Made by a program: the position numbers and the translations under genes. Of a DNA stretch of 64,000 nucleotides, positions 1 to 12,585 are shown piece by piece. Source of the DNA: Pteria penguin (taxonomy: Eukaryota > Mollusca > Bivalvia > Pterioida > Pteriidae); contig CM068580.1 in the NCBI GenBank assembly GCA_035048485.1, positions 52,306,975 to 52,370,974 of the forward strand. Direction: 5' to 3'. How positions within the stretch are numbered: the first letter of the stretch is position 1; every line of letters begins with the position of its first letter. The notes under the pieces are model-generated. The model ran no database searches, had not been told where the DNA came from, and was given only the letters and a program-made list of their open reading frames with translations.

Positions 1-181
1 AGACTTCAAAATGACACTCGTAACAATACCATCCCAAGTCTTCCTCTAATGTTTTCGTCTTACAATGAGGACAGGGATAATATTGTAGCCCAAACAGTTC
101 TTCTAATTCGTCTCGGTCACAACTGATACACAAGAGTCGTCGACAGTCTTTACATCTTGGGCAATTAGGGTTCGTAGCCAT
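1..181 (-). CDS. Cysteine-rich zinc-ribbon-like ORF, runs off left edge
   Basis: Reading the minus strand from an ATG at 181, the frame stays open for 60 codons to the window edge. It begins MATNPNCPRCKDCRRLL and holds repeated CxxC pairs: CPRCKDC, CISC, CPHC and CYEC. This spacing is what zinc-ribbon or treble-clef proteins use to hold zinc, so a small zinc-binding protein or domain is likely. No signal peptide or membrane segment is visible. I do not recognise the family. It is on the same strand as the calmodulin-like exons to its right, but no splice site links them. The C-terminus is missing. It may be a separate small gene or a TE-borne one. Confidence 0.5.
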   Translation of the reverse strand, partial: MATNPNCPRCKDCRRLLCISCDRDELEELFGLQYYPCPHCKTKTLEEDLGWYCYECHFEV

Positions 182-239
182 TTTCCGTAGAAGAGAACAC
201 TCAAAATGATCTCAGAATAAAGATATCTATACTAGTATA

Positions 240-480
240 TAATCGGATTTGAAGCTATATGGCCTTCTCCAATAGAATTCAATAGGATGATGACATATTT
301 GATTCTATTCAAACACACTCGGATAAAATTCAATAGGATTATGACGTATTTGAAGCTATATGGCCTCCTCCAATCGAATGTTACGTATATATGGGACCAC
401 CCACGTTTCCAATACGTCATAATACCCATTGTTATATCCCATTGTTCTACTCTTAATTCCCATTGTCTTAGAACAATCAA
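240..480. repeat. Short direct repeats (GAAGCTATATGGCC)
   Basis: The string TTGAAGCTATATGGCC followed by a CTCCAAT-GAAT-like tail occurs near 249 and 349, and a partial copy lies near 483. The pieces between share 'AAATTCAATAGGAT'. This looks like a decayed two- to three-unit tandem duplication. No coding signal is seen. Confidence 0.4.
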
Positions 481-494
481 AATGAAGCTATATG

Positions 495-1873
<1,379 letters not shown>

Positions 1874-1883
1874 TGTGAATAAC

Positions 1884-1986
1884 AATCTCATGAAAACCAT
1901 ATCTTTATTCCGCTTCTCAGTTTGTCCTATTGCGGATATGGGACAAATAGAGAAGCCGAAAAAAGATATGGTTTTAATCAGATCGA
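1884..1986. mobile_element. 103-bp hairpin MITE with 10-bp TSD
   Basis: Two arms of about 40 nt are inverted copies: AAAACCATATCTTTATTCCG with CTTCTCAGTTTGTCC on the left, and GGACAAATAGAGAAGCCG with AAAGATATGGTTTT on the right. The loop is only about 8 nt. It is flanked by TGTGAATAAC at 1874-1883 and 1987-1996, a 10-bp target-site duplication. A TSD of 9-11 bp is typical of Mutator-like elements, so this may be a Mutator-type MITE. It could form a strong hairpin in RNA. Confidence 0.7.
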
Positions 1987-2394
1987 TGTGAATAACTTAC
2001 TAGATTCTTGTTTTCTTAGCAGTGTTCATTTTCGAATAAACTTAATGCTTCGGAAAAATAAAACTGCATAAATACCTAACCCTACATTGAAGATTTCTAA
2101 AACAACTGGAGCATGTTTGTAAAACATATCATTGCGCACGGGCTTAAATTATAGCAGTAACAAACTTTCCTAAATTATAAGTTTCACTGGCCATGACTCC
2201 TACATATATTACCAGTAGTGTAGTATTGCCTTTTGACATACTGACCCTCAAATCTATGGGCGTTCTTCCCTTTTAATAAGATTTTAAAATACCTATGTTT
2301 AAAAGCACTTGACCTGTAAAATATTATCCAATTCTGATGAGCATTTAATAATACATGTATATGGTAGTATATGAGAATCACCTGAAAACCATTA

Positions 2395-2775
2395 ATCTCA
2401 GTCTTTTCTATCAGCTAAGATCTTGACCTTTGATCTTATGATCCCAAAATCAATAGGATTCTTCCTCTCTTGAAAAGTAAGCATATATCCAAATTTGGTT
2501 TGAATATGATGAAAGGTACTTGAGTTATCATCCGGAAACCAATAACTTCAGTATATTTTCATCAGCTGTGACCTTCACATTTGATCTTTTGACCCAAAAA
2601 TGATTAAGGTTTTTCCTTTTTTGATAACTAATCATATATCGTAATTTGGATTGAATAGGGAAGGGTGGAAGGAAAGAAGGACGGACAAAGCAAACACTTA
2701 ATGCCTCATGCCCTATCTGGTGAGGACATAAAACACTTAATGCCTCATGCCATATCTGGTGAGGACATAAAACAA
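2395..2775. repeat. Decayed tandem-core repeat with a 43-bp direct duplication
   Basis: Two units about 149 bp apart share 'TTTGATCTTNTGANCCNAAAAT' (parts: TTTGATCTT at 2431 and 2580). At the end, AACACTTAATGCCTCATGCC plus TATCTGGTGAGGACATAAAA occurs twice in tandem (about 2692-2772). The motif style (CTTTGACC, GGACGGACAAAG) is that of the tandem-core repeats found elsewhere in the window. Confidence 0.5.
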
Positions 2776-3149
2776 GTTATTTCTTCTTACTTACAATTGT
2801 CTTATGAATAAAACCTTTGAGAATTTGCAATAAAAATATTCAGAAAGAATATGTAATCATTTTTATAATATTTCCTTTTAAAGTTTTTAAGTCATACTAC
2901 AATATATTTTATATATGGTAGATGAATAGAATACTTATATATTATATTTTATACATAACACTGACCTTTAACAATCTCACACGGAATTTTTACTTTTTCC
3001 AATAGGGTCATTTTAAATCCCATGGATAAATCCAAAATCCCATGGGATATTCTTAACTTATCAAGGGATACTTACATTTCCGGTAAGACATTTTTGTCTC
3101 TTAGGCATTAGAATATCCCTTAAGAAATAGAATATCAAACAGAGGTAAT

Positions 3150-3420
3150 TGTATACTTGGATTTATACGTCGCAACCTTCAACAATGTTCAATGAATCAG
3201 CTTACGTGTCACTGCTGCGTTCAATACTTGAATACTCTGCTGCAGTATGGGACCTGCACCACAAAAACGATAAAGATCAGTCTGAAACGATCCAATGTCG
3301 TGCAGTACGATGTGTTTGCAACGACAACAGTAAATACAGTAGTGTTACTCATGATCAAATGCCCCATGACCTTAAGGTAGTAGCCTCGAGTATCCAAAAT
3401 TTTCCTATTGATCAATTTCA
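3150..3420 (+). pseudogene. C-terminal fragment of a non-LTR retrotransposon ORF
   Basis: The frame from 3186 reads SAYVSLLRSILEYSAAVWD, then HHKNDKDQSETIQCRAVRCV and SSVTH. The pattern 'Y.SLVRS.LEY...VWDP....D...E..QRRA.RFV' is the conserved stretch C-terminal to the reverse transcriptase in jockey/CR1-type LINEs. Just upstream, 'GFIRRNL' lies in another frame, so at least one frameshift is present. The piece is 5'-truncated and has no catalytic domain. It lies inside the calmodulin-like intron on the opposite strand. Confidence 0.7.
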
Positions 3421-3639
3421 CTGAAAATCGCACAATAGTTAACCATTATATAGCTCAATCAGATCTGATTTTCGAAAATATCTGACTCAATTGCATCGCA
3501 AAATACCGCACGACCATTTCTTGCCTTCTCTCACATACGTTACTTAGGTTGGACAGTTCTCTAACAGACTTGAAGCATCTACAGACAGAGATTTTTGAAA
3601 AAAAAATATCACTATATTTTCAGTCAGCAAAGGGAAGAA

Positions 3640-3856
3640 GTTGGGTTAAAGCTCTAAACTTAGTCAAAATGTCCCGGCAAGTGGGGTAAATGTAACGGCA
3701 ATTTTGGGATTCTTACGTCTGCCGCGTATACAGTTATAGATGATAGCTCTCTATTTCTTTTTAGTATTTATTTATTCAATTATTTATATTTTGGTTTTAG
3801 AGCGGGGAGCGAACGCCCCCTCCCCAATCCCCTTTTCTGAATCCGCCATTGAAAAC
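3640..3856 (-). mobile_element. hAT-like terminal fragment (CAATGGCGGATTCAG)
   Basis: Reading the minus strand from 3852, CAATGGCGGATTCAGAAAAG is followed by GGGGATTGGGGAGGGGGCG. CAGTGGCGGATCCAG-like ends are known from many nonautonomous hAT elements. The inner block around 3640-3700 (AAGCTCTAAACTTAGTCAAAATG) resembles the block inside the inverted-repeat element at 6760-6800. The opposite end and TSD were not found. Confidence 0.4.
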
Positions 3857-3869
3857 GAGAGATGTGTAT

Positions 3870-4390
3870 CATTAAAATGAAAGTAAAAATAGACATAAAT
3901 AGCCGTTACACTTAGGATAATTATTAGCAGCTTGTATCATCACATGACTAAAGTTGAGGAATTCACGAATTCAAAATTGGAGTAAAAACTCGCTTCAGTT
4001 ATTTTGATAATTGTACTGACGTATTTCTATATATTCATACATGTAGCCCATGTCCTTGTACAACCTGATACTGATATATTTGTAAAATTTTCAGTCAATA
4101 AATCATTGTAGTTTTTACAAACATTGTGAAAAAAGTCACGAACAAGTGAAATCTGTGTATGTAATGTTACGGAAGTTTCCACGAATTTATGAAAATTTAC
4201 TTATTTCTTAGCTTTGTTGGAATATTCATAGTTAAATGTGACATTGCATGTTATTTGCCAATCCGTAATTCTACTCACCTAAAAACTATTCGTTTAAATA
4301 TACATGTATTCAAAGGTATTTCTTTCTCTTTTCTGATATTGATGGGTTCCACGAATGATAGTGTCAAATTTGCAACAAGCGAGTGATGAG
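3870..4390. other. No recognised gene
   Basis: AT-rich. A 65-codon plus-strand frame at 4189 starts with a hydrophobic run (MKIYLFLSFVGIFIV) but has no cysteine pattern, splice site or second copy, so I do not call it a gene. Confidence 0.4.
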
Positions 4391-4392
4391 TT

Positions 4393-4610
4393 TCCATGTA
4401 AGTAATTGAGAAATTGGAAAATTCCTTGCCATTATATAACTTGCAGCTTTTTTTAGCGTGATATTTTCTTTTCCTTTCATTTTTCTTTTTTTTTTCTACA
4501 TTTTTTCCACGTAAATAATTGAGAAATTGGAAAATACCTTGCCATTATATAACTTTCAGCTTTGTTAGCGTGATATTTTTTTTCCTTTTGTTTTTAATTT
4601 TTTTTTTATT
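4393..4610. repeat. 113-bp tandem duplication
   Basis: AATTGAGAAATTGGAAAAT, CTTGCCATTATATAACTT and TTAGCGTGATATTTT recur in the same order at about 4402 and 4515, giving two units of about 113 bp, each ending in a T-rich run. Confidence 0.65.
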
Positions 4611-4619
4611 AATGATCCA

Positions 4620-5058
4620 AAATGAGTCCTAAAACAAAATTGTTCAAATATATGAGACAAAGGAAATACAAATCAATACACGTACCACTGGTTGCCGCTA
4701 GAGCAGTGTGGTGTCGATGAACGCTTAAGAAAATATTGTATCGCCAAAATTGAAATCAAAACGATATGAATAGAGAAAAAGCAAAAACGCCATCTAGCAA
4801 AATAAAAAATCCAAGAAATAGGATGTTAAAGCGTTGGAATCTACGAGATCTTTATTTCTGAATGGTTCAAAGGCCAATGATGAAGAACTGGATTTTGTTA
4901 AAATTTCATATGATGATGAAGAAAACTGTCATGACGTTAACGTCACTGACTTCTAAACAAGTCCAGGAAAGTCCATATGAGTTATTTATAAAATCTGTAC
5001 AATTTTGTTTTAAAAAAAATTATTAAAACTGACTTAGGCAGCTAGTATCAAGAAATTA
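4620..5058. other. No recognised gene
   Basis: No repeat or coding match was recognised. A short acidic frame (NDEELDFVKISYDDEENCHD) near 4876-4935 is too short to call. Confidence 0.35.
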
Positions 5059-5060
5059 AT

Positions 5061-5306
5061 GATTGGATTGATTCTTGTTACACATCACTCTACGATTATT
5101 GCACGCATTTGGTGACGGCATCCGCCTGTTGCATTGTATATAAATTTATACGTTTGTAACGGACCCACCGGAAGCAGTGAGGGATCTTTTACGTGTCACG
5201 CCTTCCGTGACAAGGGACCTTCGAAAGACAACACCGACAGGGCAGGAATCGAACCCGAACCTCCCAATCGGTAAGCGAGTCACATACCACTGGACTACAC
5301 CGGCTC
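5061..5306 (-). mobile_element. tRNA-headed SINE, old copy
   Basis: The tRNA-like head lies at the right (GCCGGTGTAGTCCAGTGG read on minus, with GGTTCGATTCC-type B box). The body with CACTGCTTCCGG and the GACGGCATCCGCCTG block follow, and the tail lies near 5061. It is diverged from the copies at 5957 and 17502, and no clean TSD was found. Confidence 0.75.
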
Positions 5307-5483
5307 TTAATAAATGGATGGTAGCATCTGTGATTTACTTTTTAATAAGGTGAAACCAACTACTGATCAATCAGGACGACACACACATACGCACACACAT
5401 ACACACACAAATAGTTATAGCGGATGATAAGTTGTGCAAGTGGGTAATTTCTCGGTATTTTTTTTATATTTTTTATATTATAT

Positions 5484-6350
5484 GAAGTCAAACAAATATG
5501 TTGTGAAGTCGAAATAGTGCGTTATGATGTCAAAACATTACGTTATGAAGTCACAAAAGCATGTTATGGAGTCAAAATAGAATGTTATGAAGTCAAAACA
5601 TTTTACGTTATGAAGTCACAAACATACATTATGGATTCAAAATAATATGTTATGAAGTCAAAGCATTATGTTATGAAGTCACACATTACGTTATGGAGTC
5701 AAAATAGTATGTTATGAAGTCATCAAAGTACGTTATGAAGTAAAACATTACGTTATGAAGTCACAAAATGACGGAATGCAGTCAAAATAGTATGTTATGA
5801 AGTCAACACATTACGTTATGAAGTCACAAAAATACGTTATGGAGTCAAAATAATATGTTATGAAGTCAACACATTACGTTATGAAGTCACAAAAGTACGT
5901 TATGCACTGAGAATATTATGTTATGAAGTCAAAACATTACATTATGTAGTCATTAATTGTTTGTTTGTTTGATTATTGTTTTACGTCACTCCACGATTAT
6001 TTCACGCATATGGTGACGGCATCTGCCTGATGCATTGCATACAAATTTAGACCTTTGCAACGGACCCACCCGAAGCAGTGAGGGATCTTTTACGTGCCAC
6101 GCCTACCGTGACACGGGACCTCGGTTTTTACTGTCTCATCCGAAAGACAGAACACCGGTGTGCCCCGGGCGGGAGTCGAACCCGCGACCTCTCGATCACG
6201 AGCCGAGCACCTTATCCACTAGGCCACACCGGCTTTATGTAGTCATTAAAGTATTTTATGAAGTAATGAAGCATGTTATGAAGACATAACAACACATTAT
6301 GAAGTGCAATAGTAAGTCATTAAGACAAAACAGTAAGGCATGAAGCCAAA
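5484..6350. repeat. Minisatellite of GTTATGAAGTCA units, split by a SINE
   Basis: Units of about 20-24 bp of the form ACGTTATGAAGTCACAAAA / TATGTTATGGAGTCAAAAT run from about 5484 to 5956 and resume at 6235-6350 after the SINE at 5957-6234. Over 25 units are visible, alternating TATG/ACG starts and GTCAAAA/GTCACAAA ends. Confidence 0.85.
5957..6234 (-). mobile_element. Full-length tRNA-headed SINE with 15-bp TSD
   Basis: On the minus strand it starts AAGCCGGTGTGGCCTAGTGG (A box), with B box GGGTTCGACTCCCG, a 200-bp body and a tail AAACAATAATCAAACAAACA. The flanks TTATGTAGTCATTAA at 5942-5956 and 6235-6249 are identical. It was inserted into a minisatellite. It closely resembles the copy at 17502-17780, so both are young. 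Transcription by RNA polymerase III from the tRNA-like boxes is expected from the family. Confidence 0.9.
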
Positions 6351-6999
6351 CGTTAAGTTAAGGTCTTATACAGGGGCAGATCCAGGTTTTAGAGTTAAGA
6401 AAAAAAAAGGGGGGGTGGCGAAGTCAGGCGAGGGGTATGGGAACTTCAATTAACCGTTCTCAGTCAGTACCGCAGCTGTCGTGTGAACGAAGCTTTTTGT
6501 GGTGTTATTCATGTCTTGTTCATATCTTGTTGTACATGTGGTGGATTTTGTCATATAGCGGGGTCAGAGCTAATATTGTAATAAATCTGATTCAGCTATA
6601 TCGCAAAATCCAGAGACCTATAATCCAGGTCTCTGGCAAAACCCGCCATCATTACTTTTAGTAGACAGAAACGAAGCATCTATACTGGGCTAATGCAGAA
6701 ATGTTTGTAAAAGGGGTTTCGACCTGCCATGAATGCTTTTTCAGTCAGGATAGGATGGGTTAGGGTTGAAGCCCTGAACCTAGCCAAAATGACCTTTGTT
6801 GGCAAAATTTTTCGATCAAAGGGGTTGCAACCCCGCATCCCCTGCTTACTACCGGTTTATAAATTCTCATAAAATGGATAGACGGAGTTTAGTGAACGAT
6901 GGATTTTTTGTTCACTTGGATGAATTCTATTGACTAAATAAGGAAAGAAATCAAGTCATATTAGAGCATACAATGATAAACATCTGTACTGGAAGAGAA

Positions 7000-7278
7000 G
7001 CAAGCCGATGTATCCCAGTGGATGAGGTGTTCGGCTCGTGATCGGGACGTCCAGGTTCGAATCCAGCCATGAATGCACTGGTGTCCTGTCTTTCAGATAC
7101 GTAAGAAAGTGAAAAACGAGGTCCCGTGTCGCGGTAGGCGTGGCACGTAAAGATCCCTCACTGCTTCAGGAGGGTCCGTTGCAAAGGTATAGATTTCTAT
7201 GCAATGCATCAGGTAGATGCCGTCACCATATGCATATACGTGAAATAATCGTGGAGTGACGAAAACAATACTTAATCG
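7000..7278 (+). mobile_element. tRNA-headed SINE with 11-bp TSD
   Basis: The head is GCAAGCCGATGTATCCCAGT with B box GGTTCGAATCC, and the body matches the 5957 copy. Flanking CTGGAAGAGAA occurs at 6989-6999 and 7279-7289. It lies in the loop of the inverted-repeat element. Confidence 0.9.
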
Positions 7279-7289
7279 CTGGAAGAGAA

Positions 7290-7687
7290 ACCATAACAAG
7301 ATCTGAAGACCACGCCTATTTCCCACCATCGAGGGCTGGGCACAGGTTCAAAATTACACATGCACTAGATCATATAGGGAATACACATGTACTTCTAGCT
7401 CAAAATCAAATCTCAGAGGAGATAACAACAAATTGTTTACGAACGGACGACAAATGGTATTGCATAATCTCTGGCTAATAGAGCTTATAAAATTGAAACA
7501 AAAGGATTAATTTCAGTTGTTTGTTTATTAACATTAAATCACGTAAACGAACACAAACATAATCTTAATACAGCAATTTTTCTCCTGCAAGCTAGACTCT
7601 TACGAAATAAACTTTACTCCAAGAGATTTTTGACCTGATAATTTTCTGTTGTGTATCTTGAAAATTAGACACTACACGAACAATGTA
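7290..7687. other. Loop sequence of the inverted repeat, nothing recognised
   Basis: No open frame or repeat was recognised between the two SINEs. Confidence 0.4.
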
Positions 7688-7853
7688 TTGATTGATTATT
7701 GTTTACGTCACTCCACGATTATTTCGCGTACATGGTGACGGCGTCTGTTTGATGCATTGCAAAGAAATTCATACTTTTGTAACCGACCTCCCCCCACCCC
7801 CTTCTCGAAGCAGTGAGGGATCTTTTTGTGCCACGCCTATCGCGACACAGGAC
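7688..7853 (-). mobile_element. SINE, 5'-truncated
   Basis: Tail (TTGATTGATTATTGTTTACG), body and the GTCGCGATAGGCGTGGC block are present. The tRNA-like head is missing, the usual form of an incomplete reverse transcript. Confidence 0.8.
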
Positions 7854-8330
7854 CTGAATAGAATTCATCCGAGTGAAAAAAATCAACGTTCACTAAACTC
7901 TAGCTGCCTATCAGTTTTATGAAAATTTATAAACCGGCCGTAGTGACTGAAAAGCATTCATTGCAGGTCGCAACCCCTTTTTCAAACATTTCTACATTCG
8001 CCTAGTAAAGATGCTTCGTTTCTGTCTACTAAAAGTAATGATGGTGGGTTTTGCCAGAGACCTGAATTATAGGTCTCTAGATTTTGCGATATAGCTGAAT
8101 CAGATTTATTACAATATCAGCTCTGACTCAGTTGTATGACAAAATCCATCACATGTAGTACAAGTATAACAAGATAAGGACAAGACATGATTAACATTCA
8201 CAAAAAGCTTCGTTCTCACGACAGCTGCGGTATCGACTGAGAACGGTCAATTGAAGTCCCCATACCCCTCGCCTGACTTCGCCCCCCCCCCCTTTTTTTT
8301 TTTCTTAACTCTAAAACCTGCAATACAGAG

Positions 8331-8898
8331 TGTTTGTGTTCCTTTACTTTTTACGTTCCCTGAGATGTTCTTAATTTGCAGAACCCTTTACCGTGAATAT
8401 TTTTATGGTTGCGGACAAAAGAAATTTAGAATTTTTCCATTTCTTGAAATTTTCACAGACAATTATCATTCAGACTTGCAAAACTAGTGTATTTCATTCA
8501 TAAACTTAAAGCAAAGCTAAACCGAATGTGAAAAAGTTTTGCTGCTAAAACAATGATGTCAATGACGTTGTAATAAAAATGTTTTATTGTAACAACATAG
8601 TAGCATCACTATCTCTCTGGGTAACGCCATAACAGTAGTAAGATAATGCAGTCCAGCAGAATCTTATATATATACATATTTCCAAAAATTATCCGATTTT
8701 GGATCTTGAACAATATTATAGTCTATGTTATGGACACAAACAAAGAAGCATTTTGGTGTAAAAAAGTTCTATTTCCGGCCTTTAAAATACATGTATGTCT
8801 GCAGCAAAAGACGGCAAACCCCACTACACGATAAGCCGAAAATGTTCAAACAACGGTACACTAGCTTGGCCTACATTAAATGAGGACCAGGTACATAC
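8331..8898. other. Calmodulin-like intron, 5' portion
   Basis: No recognised gene. The piece at 8770-8830 (CGGCCTTTAAAATAC, GACGGCAAACCCCA) loosely recurs at 9098-9140 on the other side of the exon, so a small old duplication may surround the exon. Confidence 0.35.
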
Positions 8899-8941
8899 CT
8901 GCAATTTGTTCGTCTGTTAACGTGATCACTTGATCCGAGTT
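8899..8941 (-). CDS. Calmodulin-like gene, N-terminal exon
   Basis: On the minus strand, TTTTTATTACAG is followed by 43 nt encoding NSDQVITLTDEQIA plus the first base of a Glu codon, then a GTATGT donor. Joined to 665-808 it gives ..[16 protein letters not shown].., the calmodulin N-terminus. The exon starts in phase 0, as in standard calmodulin genes where exon 1 is little more than the ATG. It is four codons longer than the usual 31-nt exon, so the protein has a slightly longer N-terminal arm. An in-frame ATG lies upstream inside the pyrimidine tract (MVSFLFLLQ), but I judge the acceptor more likely. The ATG exon is not located. Confidence 0.8.
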
Positions 8942-9552
8942 CTGTAATAAAAAAAGAAAACTAACCATAAAATAGGCTTCGATGCTGAAACATTTATTAT
9001 GAGGAATTTTGAAAAGGGTTATTAGAATGATCGGTTATGACGTCATAGTAAGTTTGTATTGTTCTTTACGTCATTTCTGTGGAAAAACATTTTATTTCCT
9101 GCCTTTAAAATAGGACTGCAAATGACGGCGAACCCCATAGACCCTTTCCTTGTTATCGCAGAACTGACAATTCGGTTGCCAAAATCATGACTGTTCCCGC
9201 AAAAGACGTCACAGACAATCTTAAATTTACAAGAAACGTTATCATTTGCCAAACAAAGCATTAGTCCCGCAGTCATAGTGAAAGGGTATAGTGCTGCTTA
9301 ACTTTTCGTTCTTTTGTTTTTTATTTTACAGGGGTGTTGGAAAGTTTACAATTATATCAGTCATTTTCATTGATTTTGAGTATTCTGTCAGTCAGGACCA
9401 TGAAATATATAGAATTTGTTTTTAGATTTTAGTCAAACCCTTCTTACTGACACTTTTCAACATCACTGACTTTATTTAACTACTTATTACCATTATACTT
9501 TTTATTATAACATTTTACAATATGATGTCACTTTACAGACCTTTTTCATATT
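8942..9552. other. Upstream of calmodulin-like exon, nothing firm
   Basis: A minus-strand ATG directly followed by GTAATA lies at 9491-9493 and could in principle be the first exon, but nothing distinguishes it from chance. No TATA box or CpG-rich promoter is evident. Confidence 0.3.
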
Positions 9553-9709
9553 AATTAACTGGTCGTCAAATGCCCGACATTACACATTTTGGCACACTTT
9601 TCATTATGGCGTCATAAATAAATTGCCCATCAAACATGATTTTAACTGTGACGTCGCAATGAAACTCGTAACGGATTTGGTTAAAGTTGGACCTGGCGAT
9701 TTATCAATT
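9553..9709 (-). mobile_element. 157-bp MITE, copy 1
   Basis: It is an inverted copy of 11928-12086 at roughly 80-85% identity over the full length. It shares AAAAGTGTGCCAAAA, ATGTCGGGC and GGTTAAAGTTGGA-CTGGCGAT. The ends are imperfect inverted repeats (AATTGA..GATCG). No coding capacity. Confidence 0.65.
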
Positions 9710-10230
9710 TCATCTCGCATTAAATGTCCGACATATTATGCTTTGCAGCTCAAAATTGTGTCATTCTATTTTGACGTAACAATCCGAGCAATAACGTCAT
9801 AATGAAGATTCCCCCAAAACGGAAAAATGGCATGAGGCTTCATATAACATGTAAATTTAAAAAATTCGTATATTGCTCTCTCAATATAAACAATAGATTT
9901 TTCACTTAGTTTGTCCCTCCAATGTCATGCTTTCAGTAACGTTCATATGATTTTCAAATTATGTAAGGAATAACAGAAGCGTCCACCCTCTGATATCATT
10001 CACTATCTCATTATAATCAGATCTTAATTCATATTCTCTTTTTGTTCCTTAAACAGCTAAATACTCTTTGGAGCGTATTAGGTATATCGGATGAACGAGT
10101 AGATGCCATCCAATAACATTTATCACACCGTCATGTCAATAAATTACACATTATCATTATTCTAATTCACTTGTTTTGTATTGACAATTCTGATTGGTCC
10201 ACATGTTAGCGTTCAGACATATACAAGCTT

Positions 10231-11322
10231 GGCTTTTAAAAAAGCTTAGACTGCAAACCCTGTAGCATTTTTAATTACGAGGAAAATGGTACTTGTGGGT
10301 CAATTTAAAATGAAGACCCTTTTGTATGATATAAGCTAGGTTGTTGTATAAATAATAGTTAATACCTGCTTTCTTATGTTTATTTATGTTTAGACTTGGG
10401 TTGGGAAAGCTGACCATATTCGTCGGGATTTCACCGTTTAGACATTTCGAACACCCTAAGTTCAGTTAGACATGGAAGAAATCATACAAACTACGCAGTA
10501 CTTGCTCCACCAACTTCCAACACCTAAAGAACACAAACTCCCCGTCGAGGCCTCTTGTGCGCAAATATTCGATGGGGAAGTTTGCATAAGTACAAAGAAT
10601 GTTACAAACTGCGCAGTAATTGCTCCACCAATTAAACTGCTAGAAATCCTTGATACTCCACCTTCATTTTTTCGGAACTTTTCGAGATTTTCTTTAGCTA
10701 GATAATGTATATACGCTGAAAGATACGAACATCTAATTAGTATTACGCGGGAAAATTCTGTTGGATTATACGACTGCTGCCGTGGGAAAGGTTACACGAA
10801 TGTTGATTTCCAAAATATGAATATCCTTCATATTTATACATGTTTGTGTGACATCAACTAATTTATTTAAAAATAGGTATTTTAAAGTATTTTTTTTTTT
10901 ATTTTTAGAATATATTGCATGTAAGATTTATTTATCATTTATATGCATTCACTTAAGAAAATCACACCCAAGTCATAATGTCTATCCTATTAAAAGCTCT
11001 ATCCTTATATACTCCTCTCTGCGTTTGAAAGTACGGTAAATACTATTCGTTTGGAATGCTCAACTGTAACATTGATTTAGTAATGAGCATTGCTTTTGAA
11101 AGCAAGGGTATTCTTCTTCATTCCTTTTCCTTTTAAGCGTATTAGAAATATTGATGTCAATGACATTAAAAACCTTATACTGCCTGACCTCGTAAAGTAA
11201 AGCAACTACTTTTTAGAGGCTTTGTTTTCCCAGCATGCAGCATAATCATGTCGCACATGCGCATTTCCAGATTAGACAACAACGTAATATGCAAAAAAAA
11301 AAACCCGATGGGGTTTGCAATA
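10231..11322 (+). mobile_element. 1.1-kb nonautonomous element X, uninterrupted copy
   Basis: The segment recurs, inverted, at 60098-64000, where it is broken by two insertions. The left end has a hairpin (AAGCTTGGCTTTTAAAAAAG, CTT) followed by GCAAACCCTGTAG. The right end, read on minus, begins TTGCAAACCCCATCGGG. A 77-codon frame at 10472 is not conserved: the other copy has a 1-nt deletion early in it. So the element looks noncoding. Hairpins at both ends are the main structural signature, and the superfamily is unknown. Confidence 0.65.
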
Positions 11323-11927
11323 ACCACGATATACCGTCCTCAAATGTATTACTACATTGTACGTACTCTTTGTCCACATTGCCTCTGACTCCAACTATCA
11401 ATCAAAGTACGTACAGTAATGAAAGTACGTACAGTACTGATAGCCGGACTTTCAATCAAGTGGGAAAAAATTAAATTGAAGTCAAAATAAGTTGATAACA
11501 AATTCAAGGAAACAAGAAGTTACACATTTTATCATGAAAGGACAATTTCTAGGTAATAGTGAAATGAAGTTTGTCATTGGTTAACTTTGATAAAATATCT
11601 CGTGGGGCATGGCATCTTACCCTTGATCATGATGAACACCATAGAATTATTAGTTTTAAAAGTTACATTGCTTTTGACATGCTTTATTCTCTTGAACATA
11701 AAACATGTATATCTGTCATCCCCTATCGCTAAAGAGGGCAGAATAATGACTTTTCTTCTGGATTGGTGTTTAAGTCAAAACTACCAAGAAATAAAATGAC
11801 CCTCACCAAAAGAGGAAAAATTCATTAAAATGTCAAACAATTCGTCCTGTTACTATCTATATCAAGTATAATTTAAACACTATGTGAAAAAAATCTATTT
11901 TGAAATCAAATTCGATGTCCCTTGTCA

Positions 11928-12086
11928 AATTGAGGGATCGCCAGATCCAACTTTAACCACGCCCACAACGTAGTTTCATTGTGACGTCACAGTGAAAGTC
12001 ATGTTTGACGGGCCATTTATTTATGACGTCATAATTAAAAAGTGTGCCAAAAGTTGTGATGTCGGGCTTTTGACGATCAGTCAATT
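11928..12086 (+). mobile_element. 159-bp MITE, copy 2
   Basis: It is absent from the otherwise matching copy at 23210-23240, which shows it is a discrete insertion. The ends AATTGAGGGATCGCC and GACGATCAGTCAATT are imperfect 15-bp inverted repeats. The inverted partner lies at 9553-9709. Confidence 0.7.
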
Positions 12087-12585
12087 ATTACATAGTTGGG
12101 CCGTTTTGGTGTTACCCATTTTGTATTTGGGCCTTTCTGGTGTGGGCCGGTTTTTTTTTTTTTTTCTTGTGCCGTTTTGACTATAACTCCTTTTTTATTG
12201 CCAAAGTTGCAAAAAATTTAGATGTTACCGAAGAAGGCCGAGAGAAAACCTGAAATGATAACTGGTTTATTTATCTCCTTATATAAATTACATCTTAATT
12301 ACTACTTTGTTGGAAATGACGTCGATCTGGGAATAATGTCAAACATGCTAATCAGCACAAAGAACAATACATGTACACGTTTTCCTTCTGCGAATCGATA
12401 AGGCCATGAACAGTACAAAGCGACATACATGTACCAATGTTTATTTATGATGCTTGAATCAGAAACATGTTTAAGTCGGCAAAAATACACATTGGGAAAC
12501 CCCTCACATATACATGTACACGAATATTAGTCTGGCAATGCCTGTCTAGATCGACAGTGACCATAACGAGGCTGACCTAGGTTCA

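Larger units (their letters stand above)
6367..8330. mobile_element. Inverted-repeat (fold-back) element with hAT-like end
   Basis: The left arm, about 6367-6935, begins CAGGGGCAGATCCAGG. The right arm, about 7858-8330, is its inverted copy; for example AGACAGAAACGAAGCATCT at 6664 and its complement near 8010, or TAAACCGGCCG matching CCGGTTTATAA. The left arm carries about 100 bp (6747-6850) absent from the right. The loop holds two SINEs in opposite orientation. The CAGNGGCNGATCCAG start suggests a nonautonomous hAT family. No transposase frame was found. Confidence 0.65.

Noticed and set aside
4189..4386. Possible small secreted protein with hydrophobic start
   Set aside because: AT-rich context, no mature-domain motif, no splice or second-copy support.
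10472..10705. 77-codon frame MEEIIQTTQYLLHQLP.. in element X
   Set aside because: The second copy has a 1-nt deletion early in the frame; not conserved as protein.
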